DNA of 64,000 nucleotides from positions 124,001 through 188,000 of the forward strand of contig NZ_JBFRCT010000009.1 in assembly GCF_052113225.1 (NCBI RefSeq), read 5' to 3'. Position numbers and translations under genes: made by a program. The notes beneath the pieces were generated by a model that was given only the letters and a program-made list of their open reading frames with translations, did not search any database and was not told where the DNA came from. The stretch is from Pristimantibacillus sp052113225. GTDB taxonomy: Bacteria; Bacillota; Bacilli; Paenibacillales; Paenibacillaceae. Position 1 is the stretch's first letter. Every line of letters starts with the position of its first letter. Below, piece after piece: positions 17,216-25,575 of the stretch.

Positions 17216-18121
17216 ATGGAAAATTATATAGCGGAATTGGAACAAGCAGGTCTAGGCCAGATATTATTTAATGAGCCGCTTGCAAAACATACAACTTGGA
17301 AAATCGGCGGACCCGCAGATGTTCTGTTTATCCCACACGGCAAAGATCAGCTCGTGTCGGCCATCCGTCTTCTTCATAAGCATGGTGTACCGTGGACGAA
17401 TTTAGGCCGCGGCTCCAATATGCTGGTGAGTGATAAAGGAATCCGCGGTGTTGTGATTAAGACCCGTGACGGACTGGATTATGTGCGTTTTGAAGGAACG
17501 CTCGTGCATGCTGGCGCATCATTCTCGTTTGTGAAATTATCGAGAATGTCGGGCAGGGAAGGTCTGACTGGACTGGAATTCGCGGGGGGAATTCCAGGGA
17601 ATGTCGGCGGAGCTGTCTACATGAACGCAGGCGCACATGGATCCGATGTGTCACGTATTTTTAGATCAGCTGAGATTGTGCTGGAGACAGGTGAATTGGT
17701 TCGATTCGATCGAGAGGCAATGCAATTCTCTTACCGCCACTCTATCCTTCATGAAGTAAGAGGCGTTGTCATTGAAGCAACGTTCGAACTTGCGGAAGGC
17801 GACCGTAATGAAATTCTGGCAACACAGGCGTCTTATCAGGAACGGCGGTTACGCACGCAGCCGTTGCAGCTTGCATGCGCAGGAAGCGTGTTCCGCAATC
17901 CGTCGAATGATTTTGCTGCTAGGCTCATTCAAGAGGCCGGATTAAAGGGAGTTCGATTCGGGGGAGCGGAAGTTTCCGAGCTCCATGCCAATTTCATAGT
18001 AAACACTGGGCAAGCGACAGCTGAAGATGTTCTCACCCTCATGACTCACATTCAAGGTACAATAGCAGACCGTTACGGAGTTAAGCTGGTACCAGAAGTA
18101 TTGGTGGTGGGTGAGCGGTAA
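17216..18121 (+). CDS. murB: UDP-N-acetylenolpyruvoylglucosamine reductase
   Basis: FAD- and NADPH-dependent reduction of UDP-GlcNAc-enolpyruvate to UDP-MurNAc. 301 residues (type IIb length). FAD-binding GRGSNMLVSDKGIRG, then GLEFAGGIPGNVGGAVYMNAG, the catalytic serine region AGSVFRNP and the C-terminal ELHANFIVN. AAAGGAGG precedes the ATG. It is followed 15 bases later by murA, so two successive steps of UDP-MurNAc synthesis are adjacent. Confidence 0.96.
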   Translation: MENYIAELEQAGLGQILFNEPLAKHTTWKIGGPADVLFIPHGKDQLVSAIRLLHKHGVPWTNLGRGSNMLVSDKGIRGVVIKTRDGLDYVRFEGTLVHAGASFSFVKLSRMSGREGLTGLEFAGGIPGNVGGAVYMNAGAHGSDVSRIFRSAEIVLETGELVRFDREAMQFSYRHSILHEVRGVVIEATFELAEGDRNEILATQASYQERRLRTQPLQLACAGSVFRNPSNDFAARLIQEAGLKGVRFGGAEVSELHANFIVNTGQATAEDVLTLMTHIQGTIADRYGVKLVPEVLVVGER

Positions 18122-18136
18122 TTCGGAGGTGATACA

Positions 18137-19405
18137 TTGGACAAATTGGTGATTGAAGGCGGGAAACCTCTCTCAGGATCCATTGTTATCCAAGGAGCGA
18201 AAAATGCCGCTTTGCCGATATTGGCAGCCTGTATGTTGGCGGAAGGCACTTCTACAATAAAACATGTGCCTAGACTGCTGGATATCGATGTGATGCTTAA
18301 CATTTTGCGCGAATTAGGATGCCGCGCTGAGCACGTGGGAGATACGGTTGTTCTGAACACAGAAACCGCACATACTTCTCATGTACCGGAATCGTTAATG
18401 GGACAGATGCGCTCGTCTATCTTTTTGATGGGGCCATTATTAGCTAGATTTGGAGAGACGCAGGTTTATCAGCCTGGCGGCTGCGCAATCGGCGAGAGAA
18501 AGATCGATCTTCATTTGGAAGGACTTCAAGCACTTGGCGCAGAGATTGAGGAAATTGGCAACCGGATTATTTGCCGGGCAGAAAAACTGCATGGCGCAGA
18601 TATCCATTTGGCTTTTCCAAGCGTGGGTGCTACGGAGAACATTATGATGGCAGCCGTGCTTGCCGAAGGGCGCACGACAATAAGTAATGCGGCGCGGGAG
18701 CCGGAAATTCAAGATTTACAAAGGTTTCTGAACGAGATGGGCGCTAAGATCATGGGTGCCGGAACGGATACGATCACAATTGAAGGGGTACAGTCGCTTA
18801 CACCTTGCACATACACAGTAATTCCAGATCGCATCGTTACCGGTACTATCATGGTTGCTGCTGCCGCAACACGCGGGCAGGTTACTTTATTGAATACGAA
18901 TCCCGCACATTTATCTTCGCTCATTCACGTGCTCCGCAGAGCAGGTGTTCAAATTGTAGTTGACGGTGATATAATCAAAGTGGGCTGTCCTGGGCGGCCA
19001 AGAGCGGTAGAAAGAGTCGTTACGGCTCCGTATCCTGCCTTCCCAACCGATCTTCAGTCGCAGGTGATGGTGCTGCTTGCGCTGGCAGATGGAGTGAGCA
19101 TTTTGAAGGAAACGATCTTCGAAGGTCGCCTTAAGCATGTGGATGAATTGTCACGCATGGGTGCTGATATCAGGGTTGACATGAACTCGGCATTTATTAG
19201 AGGTGTGCCGCGTCTATACGGTGCAACGGTAGAAGCAACCGACCTTCGGGCGGGAGCAGCGCTTGTTATCGCCGGATTGGCAGCACAAGGCAAAACGATC
19301 GTCGAACAAATCCATCATATTGACCGCGGCTATGATTGCATTGAAACGATGTTAAGCAGAATCGGCGCGCGCATTTCGCGTTACTCTCCTGTTCCGAAGA
19401 GTTAA
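18137..19405 (+). CDS. murA: UDP-N-acetylglucosamine 1-carboxyvinyltransferase
   Basis: First committed step of peptidoglycan synthesis: transfer of enolpyruvate from PEP to UDP-GlcNAc. 422 residues, TTG start after GGAGGTGAT. Lys22-Asn23 in QGAKNAALP, the catalytic cysteine at about 116 in PGGCAIGERKIDLHL (the residue alkylated by fosfomycin in this family), and FPTDLQSQ near the C terminus. Low-GC Gram-positives often carry two murA copies; this is the one linked to the dcw cluster. Confidence 0.96.
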   Translation: MDKLVIEGGKPLSGSIVIQGAKNAALPILAACMLAEGTSTIKHVPRLLDIDVMLNILRELGCRAEHVGDTVVLNTETAHTSHVPESLMGQMRSSIFLMGPLLARFGETQVYQPGGCAIGERKIDLHLEGLQALGAEIEEIGNRIICRAEKLHGADIHLAFPSVGATENIMMAAVLAEGRTTISNAAREPEIQDLQRFLNEMGAKIMGAGTDTITIEGVQSLTPCTYTVIPDRIVTGTIMVAAAATRGQVTLLNTNPAHLSSLIHVLRRAGVQIVVDGDIIKVGCPGRPRAVERVVTAPYPAFPTDLQSQVMVLLALADGVSILKETIFEGRLKHVDELSRMGADIRVDMNSAFIRGVPRLYGATVEATDLRAGAALVIAGLAAQGKTIVEQIHHIDRGYDCIETMLSRIGARISRYSPVPKS

Positions 19406-19495
19406 TCGACGGATGACCGAATCGCAGCTGGATAGAAACGACCGGCCCTGCCAAGAAGGAGGACCGGATGTTTTTTTAGAAGGAAGGGACAAGTT

Positions 19496-20263
19496 ATGAG
19501 CGAGCTCATGCCTGTATTGAAAGAGCCGGAGAAGAAGAGAAGGGGCAGCCGCAAACTGCTGGCCGTTCTATTCCTACTGTTTGCGATTCTCTTATCTGTA
19601 TTATTTTTCAATTCATCAATCAGCAAGATTACGACGATAACAATAGAGGGCGCACAATACACCTCGAAGACGGACATACAATCAGCAGCTGGCATTAACG
19701 CTGGTGACGCCTATTTCGGCGTATCAGAGAACAAAGTCGTGAGTCGTATCAAGAAATTGAAGCCGATTCAGGAAGCAAGTGTTACGAAGTCTTTCCCCGG
19801 TGATGTGAAGATTACGGTCAAAGAATTCCCAATTGTGGCATTTGAACTGTCTACGAGCGGCGAAATGTCTGCTATTATGTCGAATGGAACCAATGTTTCG
19901 GCATTAAGCGACGAATTTCTGATGGACAAGCCCGTGCTTTCTGGTTGGAAGGCTGACGATCCCAATCGAGGAGAGCTGACCAAGCAGCTTGGCCAAATCT
20001 CGGAGAAGCAGCTTTCTGATTTGTCAGAGATTATTCCGGACCCGTCCAAGGCGTATCCAGACCGGATCAAGATTTACACTCGAACCAAATTTGAAGTTAT
20101 CACTGCTGTTTCTTTGCTGGCAGATAAGATCGATGCATTGAATGCGGTTATCGAGACGCAAGAGCCTGGGAAAATTACGATGCTGCTCGCGGACACTTAT
20201 GTTCCGTTTAATAGTAGTGACTCAGAAAATATGGAATCTGATCAAAAAGAGACTACTCAATAG
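19496..20263 (+). CDS. divIB: Cell division protein DivIB/FtsQ
   Basis: Single-pass divisome protein that works with FtsL and DivIC. 255 residues: basic cytoplasmic N terminus, membrane helix at about residues 21-39, then a POTRA domain opening with ITTITIEGAQYTSKTDIQSAAGI and a beta domain. The C-terminal tail is acidic and polar. AGAAGGAAGGGACAAGTT precedes the ATG. Position between murA and ftsA supports the call. The 210 bases after it hold the ftsA promoter region. Confidence 0.9.
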   Translation: MSELMPVLKEPEKKRRGSRKLLAVLFLLFAILLSVLFFNSSISKITTITIEGAQYTSKTDIQSAAGINAGDAYFGVSENKVVSRIKKLKPIQEASVTKSFPGDVKITVKEFPIVAFELSTSGEMSAIMSNGTNVSALSDEFLMDKPVLSGWKADDPNRGELTKQLGQISEKQLSDLSEIIPDPSKAYPDRIKIYTRTKFEVITAVSLLADKIDALNAVIETQEPGKITMLLADTYVPFNSSDSENMESDQKETTQ

Positions 20264-20380
20264 ATAGAAAGAATGGTAGAATTTTATACACAGATTTAAT
20301 GTATTTTCAAGCGAGAATCCAGCATTCATAACATAAGGCTCAATACGTAACATGAGGGAAATGAAAATTTTGTTGAAAAA

Positions 20381-20407
20381 AGAGGGAATATATCAAAGGC
20401 GTTGAAT
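20381..20407 (+). promoter_or_regulatory. Sigma-H-type promoter for ftsA-ftsZ
   Basis: AGAGGGAAT (20381-20389), 11 bases, GTTGAAT (20401-20407). This fits the Bacillus sigma-H consensus (RnAGGAwWW, 11-12 bases, RnnGAAT) with one mismatch. In B. subtilis ftsAZ has a sigma-H promoter active at sporulation onset, so the position is as expected. Vegetative promoters probably also exist in the gap but none stood out. Confidence 0.65.
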
Positions 20408-20477
20408 AAGTAGAAGGACGAATGTTTATAACCCTATTCTTGTCTTTATTATTCGTTGAAACGGGAGGTGCCGCGGG

Positions 20478-21725
20478 TTGAGCAGTAACGACATCATCGT
20501 CAGTTTGGACATCGGTACATCCAAAGTTCGTGCTATTATTGGGGAAGTGAGTAACGGAACCATTAATATTATTGGAGTTGGATCTGCCGACTCGGAGGGT
20601 ATTCGCAAGGGAGCTATTGTAGATATTGACCAGACCGTACAGTCGATTCGCAGCGCAGTGGAGCATGCGGAAAGAATGGTTGGCATTCAAATATCAGACG
20701 TCTATGTTGGGATTCAAGGGAATCACATTGCACTACAGACGAATCGTGGCGTTGTTGCAGTATCCAATGAGGATCGTGAAATAGGTGAGGAAGATATCGA
20801 ACGTGTTATTCAAGCGGCCAAAGTGGTCGCGCTTCCTCCAGAACGTGAAATTATTAATCTTGTACCAAAGCAATTTTTAGTTGATGGCTTGGAAGGCATC
20901 TCTGACCCACGAGGGATGATTGGCGTACGGCTCGAAGTAGAGGCGACAATTGTAACGGGGACAAAGACGGCTATACATAATTTAATGCGCTGCGTAGAGA
21001 AAGCCGGTCTTCGGATATCAGGCGTTATTCTGATGTCTCTTGCTTCAGGCGTTATGTCGCTAACAAAAGATGAGAAAACGATGGGAACCGTTCTTACCGA
21101 TATCGGAGCTGGCTCTACGACGATAACCGTCTACGAGCAAGGCAGCCTTGCTGCCATTTCAACTTTGCCTATCGGCGGTGAATATGTAACTAATGATATT
21201 GCTTACGGTCTCCGGACACAGTCGGAACAAGCTGAGAAGATTAAATTAAAGTACGGTTGTGCTTTTGTTAATGATGCAGCTGATGATGTGAAGTTTAAAG
21301 TAACTCGCATGGGAAGCAATGTAGAGAAGGAATTCTCTCAGGTCGATCTGGCCAGCATTATTGAGCCGCGTATGCAGGAGATTTTCCAGCTTGTTCGTCA
21401 AGAAGTACGCAGACTTGGTTACGGCGACAAAGTGAATGGATACGTATTAACCGGAGGTTCTGTTACAATGCCGGGTACACTCGCTCTTGCACAAGTGGAG
21501 CTGGAATCATCCGTTCGTGTCGCATCGCCGGATTATATCGGTGTGAGAGATCCTGCGTACAGCAGCGGAGTAGGAATGATCCAATACGTGTCGAAATATA
21601 TGGGAGTACGTGGAGCATCAGCAAGTACAGGGAAGAAAACGGCAAGCCGCAAGTCGGGTACCACCGCTTCATCCAAACCCGGTATGTTCGAACGGTTGAA
21701 AAATATGTTTAGCGAATTTATTTGA
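20478..21725 (+). CDS. ftsA: Cell division protein FtsA
   Basis: Actin-like ATPase that tethers FtsZ to the membrane. 415 residues, TTG start eight bases after GGGAGGTG. Actin-fold motifs: phosphate-1 loop SLDIGTSKVRAIIGE, the 1C domain around EIINLVPKQFLVDG, phosphate-2 TDIGAGSTTITVYEQGSLAA and adenosine loop VLTGGSVTMPG. The C terminus ends in the amphipathic membrane-targeting helix (MFERLKNMFSEFI) after a basic linker. 17 bases separate it from ftsZ. Confidence 0.97.
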   Translation: MSSNDIIVSLDIGTSKVRAIIGEVSNGTINIIGVGSADSEGIRKGAIVDIDQTVQSIRSAVEHAERMVGIQISDVYVGIQGNHIALQTNRGVVAVSNEDREIGEEDIERVIQAAKVVALPPEREIINLVPKQFLVDGLEGISDPRGMIGVRLEVEATIVTGTKTAIHNLMRCVEKAGLRISGVILMSLASGVMSLTKDEKTMGTVLTDIGAGSTTITVYEQGSLAAISTLPIGGEYVTNDIAYGLRTQSEQAEKIKLKYGCAFVNDAADDVKFKVTRMGSNVEKEFSQVDLASIIEPRMQEIFQLVRQEVRRLGYGDKVNGYVLTGGSVTMPGTLALAQVELESSVRVASPDYIGVRDPAYSSGVGMIQYVSKYMGVRGASASTGKKTASRKSGTTASSKPGMFERLKNMFSEFI

Positions 21726-21742
21726 TCGGGGGAAAATGAAAG

Positions 21743-22876
21743 ATGTTGGAATTCGATTTGGATCTAGAGCAACTCGCTCAAATAAAAGTAATTGGTGTAG
21801 GCGGCGGCGGCAGCAACGCAGTTAATCGAATGATTGAGAACGGCGTTAAAGGCGTCGACTTCATTACCGTAAATACAGATGCGCAAGCTTTGCATTTGGC
21901 AAAGTCCGAGCATAAGCTGCAAATCGGCGATAAGCTGACACGTGGTCTTGGCGCAGGTGCGAATCCAGAAGTAGGCAAGAAAGCGGCTGAAGAGTCGAGA
22001 GAGCTTGTCATGAACCAATTGAAAGGCTCGGACATGGTGTTCGTTACAGCCGGCATGGGCGGCGGTACGGGTACCGGTGCAGCTCCGGTTATTGCTGAGA
22101 TTGCCCGCGAATGCGGCGCGCTGACAGTCGGCGTAGTAACACGCCCGTTCACCTTCGAAGGCCGTAAACGTGCCGCGCAAGCGGAGCTTGGCATCGAAGC
22201 GCTGAAGGAAAAGGTAGATACGCTGATCGTTATTCCGAATGACCGTTTGCTTGAGATTGTGGACAAGAAGACCCCAATGCTGGAAGCGTTCCGCGAGGCG
22301 GACAACGTGCTTCGTCAAGCGGTGCAAGGTATCTCCGACTTGATCCAGGTACCTGGTCTGATCAACCTTGACTTTGCCGACGTGAAGACCATTATGACAG
22401 AACGCGGATCCGCGCTTATGGGTATTGGTATCGCGACTGGCGAGAACCGTGCTGCTGAAGCAGCAAAGAAAGCCATCATGAGCCCGTTGCTTGAGACGTC
22501 GATTGACGGCGCACGTGGCGTAATCATGAACATTACAGGCGGCAGCAATCTGTCGCTGTATGAAGTAAACGAAGCGGCTGAGATCGTTATCTCTGCTTCC
22601 GATCCGGAAGTAAACATGATCTTTGGTGCAATCATCGACGAAGATCTGAAGGATGAGATCAAAGTTACAGTTATTGCAACAGGATTTGAGCATAAGCCAT
22701 CTGTAGCAGCACGCCGTGCACCTCAGCCTCAAGCTGAGCCAGAAGCGCGCACGACTTCGACATCAACTTCGTCGGCATCGTCGCAAGCTTCGGCTGTTAA
22801 GCCATTTGGCGCATCACCTTCGAGCGACCAGCTCGAAATCCCAGCGTTCCTGCGTAATCGTCGTACAGACCGCTAA
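21743..22876 (+). CDS. ftsZ: Cell division protein FtsZ
   Basis: Tubulin-like GTPase that forms the Z ring. 377 residues. GTP-binding KVIGVGGGGSNAVNRM, the tubulin signature GGGTGTGAAP, and the T7 loop NLDFADV. A Pro/Ser/Ala-rich linker (about 316-362) leads to the conserved C-terminal peptide LEIPAFLRNRR that binds FtsA and SepF (both in this window). Codon use is strongly biased, as in highly expressed genes. The long opposite-strand ORFs here are shadows. A perfect terminator follows. Confidence 0.98.
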   Translation: MLEFDLDLEQLAQIKVIGVGGGGSNAVNRMIENGVKGVDFITVNTDAQALHLAKSEHKLQIGDKLTRGLGAGANPEVGKKAAEESRELVMNQLKGSDMVFVTAGMGGGTGTGAAPVIAEIARECGALTVGVVTRPFTFEGRKRAAQAELGIEALKEKVDTLIVIPNDRLLEIVDKKTPMLEAFREADNVLRQAVQGISDLIQVPGLINLDFADVKTIMTERGSALMGIGIATGENRAAEAAKKAIMSPLLETSIDGARGVIMNITGGSNLSLYEVNEAAEIVISASDPEVNMIFGAIIDEDLKDEIKVTVIATGFEHKPSVAARRAPQPQAEPEARTTSTSTSSASSQASAVKPFGASPSSDQLEIPAFLRNRRTDR

Positions 22877-22891
22877 TCTCTTAATCTTCCG

Positions 22892-22920
22892 CCTGACCGG
22901 CTCGCCGGTCAGGTTTTTTT
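22892..22920 (+). terminator. Terminator of the ftsA-ftsZ transcript
   Basis: CCTGACCGG-CTCG-CCGGTCAGG hairpin followed by seven Ts. Confidence 0.93.
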
Positions 22921-22944
22921 GTTTGTTTCAATCGTGGCAAACCA

Positions 22945-22999
22945 AGTGACGAAAACAACCTCTCAGAGGTCGAACTCAAGTTAGCAGTGCCTGAGAGGT
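22945..22999 (-). terminator. Possible terminator of the - strand nuclease-like gene
   Basis: Inverted repeat ACCTCTCAG (22958-22966) / CTGAGAGGT (22991-22999). Read on the - strand the hairpin is followed by GTTTTC. The proximal arm overlaps the last codons of the gene. The T-run is short. Confidence 0.45.
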
Positions 23000-23470
23000 A
23001 GGAAACGACGTGTCATAGAAGCAACCTGCCCCATCTTGGTAAGCCCTCACCAGTCGGCGTCCACGAAACGTCGCAGCCATGCACATGCGAGGCTTATCCT
23101 TGACATAATCGTAGGAGAAACACAGAACATTCCATTCGTCTATCACTAGATGATTTTGCCTCACCAGATGATCAGAGAATTGCCATCTGCTTATGCCAGC
23201 AGCGTGAGAGTTATATCCATCGATCTCGATAGCAAGCCGGAGAGGGGAGCGAATATAAGCAAAATCCAAGTATCGCTTTCCATCACGAAAGTCTACAATC
23301 TCATATTCAGGATGAAGGCAGTCGAATTGTGAGAAGGCAGGGAACCATACTTTTTGCATGAAAAGTTGTCCTTCGTGACTATGTCCTTCCAGTAGTCTTC
23401 TTTTATTTTCTCCGACTTGCCTCTTAAGATGATCATGAAACCAGCCTTCATAAACCTCTTCATACGACAA
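22976..23470 (-). CDS. Small PD-(D/E)XK-like endonuclease-domain protein (DUF559/Vsr-like)
   Basis: 164 residues, TTG start; GAGGAG lies 11 bases upstream and no better in-frame start exists. The middle of the protein (RYLDFAYIRSPLRLAIEIDGY, followed by SDHLVRQNHLVIDEWNVLCFSYD) has the D...(hydrophobic)E-I-D-G pattern and the following R-x-x-x-L helix of DUF559 and very-short-patch-repair-like nuclease folds. The usual third catalytic residue is replaced by Asp-Gly rather than x-Lys, so activity is uncertain. It is transcribed against its neighbours and has no counterpart here in B. subtilis. A strong - strand terminator lies just upstream of its ribosome binding site. Confidence 0.7.
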   Translation of the reverse strand: MSYEEVYEGWFHDHLKRQVGENKRRLLEGHSHEGQLFMQKVWFPAFSQFDCLHPEYEIVDFRDGKRYLDFAYIRSPLRLAIEIDGYNSHAAGISRWQFSDHLVRQNHLVIDEWNVLCFSYDYVKDKPRMCMAATFRGRRLVRAYQDGAGCFYDTSFPTSQALLT

Positions 23471-23499
23471 ATCCAGTCACGCTCCTCGCATCTAGATAT

Positions 23500-23545
23500 A
23501 AAAAAGCCACGCTTCAAGGAACAGAATAGTTCCTAAAAACGTGGC
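23500..23545 (-). terminator. Terminator hairpin pointing into the nuclease-like gene
   Basis: On the - strand: GCCACG (23545-23540), inner arms AGGAAC / GTTCCT, then CGTGGC (23511-23506) and TTTTTT. It ends about 30 bases before the TTG start at 23470. Either it insulates the gene from upstream - strand transcription, or it is a leader attenuator. A candidate - strand promoter (TTGTTG, 17 bases, TAATCT) lies around 23580-23610. Confidence 0.7.
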
Positions 23546-23638
23546 GTGTGCCTCACGACTAAGCGGATTATATGGATAAAGATTACCATATTGCAGAATA
23601 ATCAACAACCCTCGAGCCCTATAAACTCCCATTTTACC

Positions 23639-23705
23639 CTCGACAAAAAAAGCTATGTCATGCCGTCATGTTTAGACAGACTTTGAAATAGGATTTTTAT
23701 ATACT
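23639..23705 (+). promoter_or_regulatory. spoIIG promoter region with Spo0A-box-like sites
   Basis: CTCGACAAA at 23639-23647 is the reverse complement of TTTGTCGAG, one mismatch from the Spo0A box TTTGTCGAA. A weaker match (TTAGACAGA, 23672-23680) overlaps the candidate -35 (TTAGAC or TAGACA). The -10 TATACT is at 23700-23705, so the spacer is 21-22 bp. The B. subtilis spoIIG promoter is known for a 22-bp spacer and Spo0A activation. This 303-bp gap (23471-23773) otherwise holds only the - strand hairpin. Confidence 0.55.
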
Positions 23706-23773
23706 AGGTTCAATCGTTCTCTCCAGAGGGAGGGTAAACGATCTGTCGTTCGAACCCGCTGGAAGGTGAAGCT

Positions 23774-24697
23774 GTGGCTGTTTATGTCGATGTCATGTTT
23801 ATGCGGGAGATGCTTGTTGACGGCAGTATATTGCTTACGACTGCTTGGGTCCGCCATATACGTGCACGTCCTTGGCGGGTGTTGACAGCAGCGAGCATTG
23901 GCGCTGGTTATGTCATTCTTATGCTTTTCCCACCACTATCTATTTTATTTACATTAGCCGTCAAAATACCGATTTCTCTCCTGATGCTATGGGTTGCGTT
24001 TGGTTTTTCTTCCATTCAGAACTTTTTCCGAAACATCGCCGCCTTTTACACGGTTAACTTTGTTGCCGCCGGAGCGATCATAGGGATTCATTACTTGCTT
24101 ATGCAGGGCTCAGGCGAAGTATGGCGTACGATCACCTTTATAAATGGCGGTATGCAGGTTGAGCTGAAGATGGGATTTATTTATGTGCTCGCTGCATTTA
24201 GTATCGGCATTTACATATACCGCTCTGTTTATGTTCAGCGGCGCGAGAGGGAGCTGGTGAGAACACATTTGGCCGAGGTGAAAATTCAAATCGGCGACCG
24301 GCAGCATACCTGCACCGGACTGATCGACACAGGCAACCAACTATATGATCCGTTAACCCGGACACCAGTTATGGTTGTGGAAGCGAACATATGGCAAGAC
24401 GACTTACCAGAGTCATGGTTGAAGAGCATACGCGATGCGCAGGTAGATAGACTGGTTGCAGGACTTGGCGAAGAAAACTTCGTCTGGCAGGATCGGCTGC
24501 GACTTGTACCCTACAGAGGGATCAATCGTGGTTCACAATTTATGTTGGCACTCAAGCCGGATTTTGTTCAGATTGAGCGGGAAGGGCAAGTGTACGTTTC
24601 ACGGAAGGTGCTGATCGGCATCGACGGCGGCAAACTTTCGTCAGACAGCGCTTACCAAGCGATAATCCATCCGTCACTCGTTCAGAACAGCCAATGA
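23774..24697 (+). CDS. spoIIGA: Sporulation sigma-E factor-processing peptidase SpoIIGA
   Basis: Membrane aspartic protease that cleaves the pro-sequence from pro-sigma-E in the mother cell. 307 residues, GTG start after GGAAGGTG. Five hydrophobic segments in the first 150 residues, then a soluble protease domain with the catalytic aspartate at about 185 in LIDTGNQLYDPLTRTPV, the single D-T-G site of this dimeric pepsin-like family. Its substrate gene sigE begins 50 bases downstream. Confidence 0.96.
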   Translation: MAVYVDVMFMREMLVDGSILLTTAWVRHIRARPWRVLTAASIGAGYVILMLFPPLSILFTLAVKIPISLLMLWVAFGFSSIQNFFRNIAAFYTVNFVAAGAIIGIHYLLMQGSGEVWRTITFINGGMQVELKMGFIYVLAAFSIGIYIYRSVYVQRRERELVRTHLAEVKIQIGDRQHTCTGLIDTGNQLYDPLTRTPVMVVEANIWQDDLPESWLKSIRDAQVDRLVAGLGEENFVWQDRLRLVPYRGINRGSQFMLALKPDFVQIEREGQVYVSRKVLIGIDGGKLSSDSAYQAIIHPSLVQNSQ

Positions 24698-24747
24698 TTG
24701 GATAAAGAAGATGAACGGATACATCAATTTGGGGAGGGATGGGCCAG

Positions 24748-25470
24748 ATGCTCGTCAAGTGGAAATTAACCCTGCAGTTATATTATTATCGTGTTTTGTT
24801 TTTATTCGGATTAAAAAGCGAAGAAATCTATTATATTGGCGGCAGCGAAGCACTTCCTCCGCCCTTGACCCGTGAAGAAGAGGAATATTTGCTCGATAAG
24901 CTTCCATCCGGCGATACGGCGATTCGTGCCATGCTGATCGAACGCAACCTGCGTCTGGTCGTTTATATTGCGCGAAAATTCGAGAATACAGGCATCCATA
25001 TTGAAGATCTGGTATCTATCGGTGCAATTGGACTTATTAAAGCAGTTAACACCTTTGATCCGGAGAAAAAGATTAAGCTTGCGACTTATGCATCTCGTTG
25101 TATTGAGAATGAAATTCTTATGTATCTGCGGCGGAATAGCAAGACGCGGACGGAAGTATCCTTTGATGAACCACTCAACATTGATTGGGACGGCAATGAG
25201 CTGCTGTTGTCTGACGTGCTTGGTACGGAAAATGATACCATTTACCGGAATATTGAAGAGCAAGTAGACCGGAAGCTTCTCCATAAAGCACTCGATAAGC
25301 TGTCGGAGCGGGAGCGAATTATTATGGAACTGCGCTTCGGGCTCGCCGATGGTGAAGAAAAAACACAGAAGGATGTTGCGGATCTTTTGGGCATTTCCCA
25401 GTCTTATATTTCACGTCTGGAGAAACGCATCATTAAGCGGCTGCGTAAGGAATTTAACAAAATGGTGTAA
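24748..25470 (+). CDS. sigE: RNA polymerase sporulation sigma factor E (pro-form)
   Basis: Mother-cell-specific sigma factor made as an inactive precursor. 240 residues from the ATG at 24748, ten bases after GGGGAGGG; the ATG at 24739 touches that site and is unlikely. The hydrophobic, basic N terminus (MLVKWKLTLQLYYYRVLFLFG) is the membrane-bound pro-sequence, removed near EEIYYIGGSEALPPPL. Regions 2 (NLRLVVYIARKFENTG), 3 and 4 (KDVADLLGISQSYISRLEKRI) are intact and nearly identical to the B. subtilis protein as I recall it. Confidence 0.97.
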   Translation: MLVKWKLTLQLYYYRVLFLFGLKSEEIYYIGGSEALPPPLTREEEEYLLDKLPSGDTAIRAMLIERNLRLVVYIARKFENTGIHIEDLVSIGAIGLIKAVNTFDPEKKIKLATYASRCIENEILMYLRRNSKTRTEVSFDEPLNIDWDGNELLLSDVLGTENDTIYRNIEEQVDRKLLHKALDKLSERERIIMELRFGLADGEEKTQKDVADLLGISQSYISRLEKRIIKRLRKEFNKMV

Positions 25471-25498
25471 TGTTATACCCAATTATGGGGCAACAGAT

Positions 25499-25567
25499 AC
25501 CCCTGTTTTGGAAGAATAAAATAGGGGTCCAGGGAGATAATGTACATTAATGTTTCTCCTTGGGAGG
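25499..25567 (+). promoter_or_regulatory. Two leader hairpins between sigE and sigG, the second reaching the sigG ribosome binding site
   Basis: Hairpin 1: ACCCCTGTTTT (25499-25509) with AAAATAGGGGT (25518-25528), 11 pairs with one wobble. Hairpin 2: CCAGGGAGA (25529-25537) with TCTCCTTGG (25555-25563), nine pairs with one wobble, whose 3' arm takes the first two Gs of the site GGGAGG (25562-25567). A competing small hairpin TCTCC-TTG-GGAGG covers the site completely. No T-run follows, so translational control is the more natural reading. Confidence 0.6.
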
Positions 25568-25575
25568 TAATCACG

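Noticed and set aside
19406..19495. Terminator between murA and divIB (CCGG...CCGG followed by Ts at about 19440-19478)
   Set aside because: Stem is short and interrupted; too weak to call.
23536..23596. 18-codon leader peptide on the - strand (ATG at about 23592) ending in the terminator arm, which would suit attenuation
   Set aside because: No ribosome binding site and no run of regulatory codons; kept only as part of the terminator observation.
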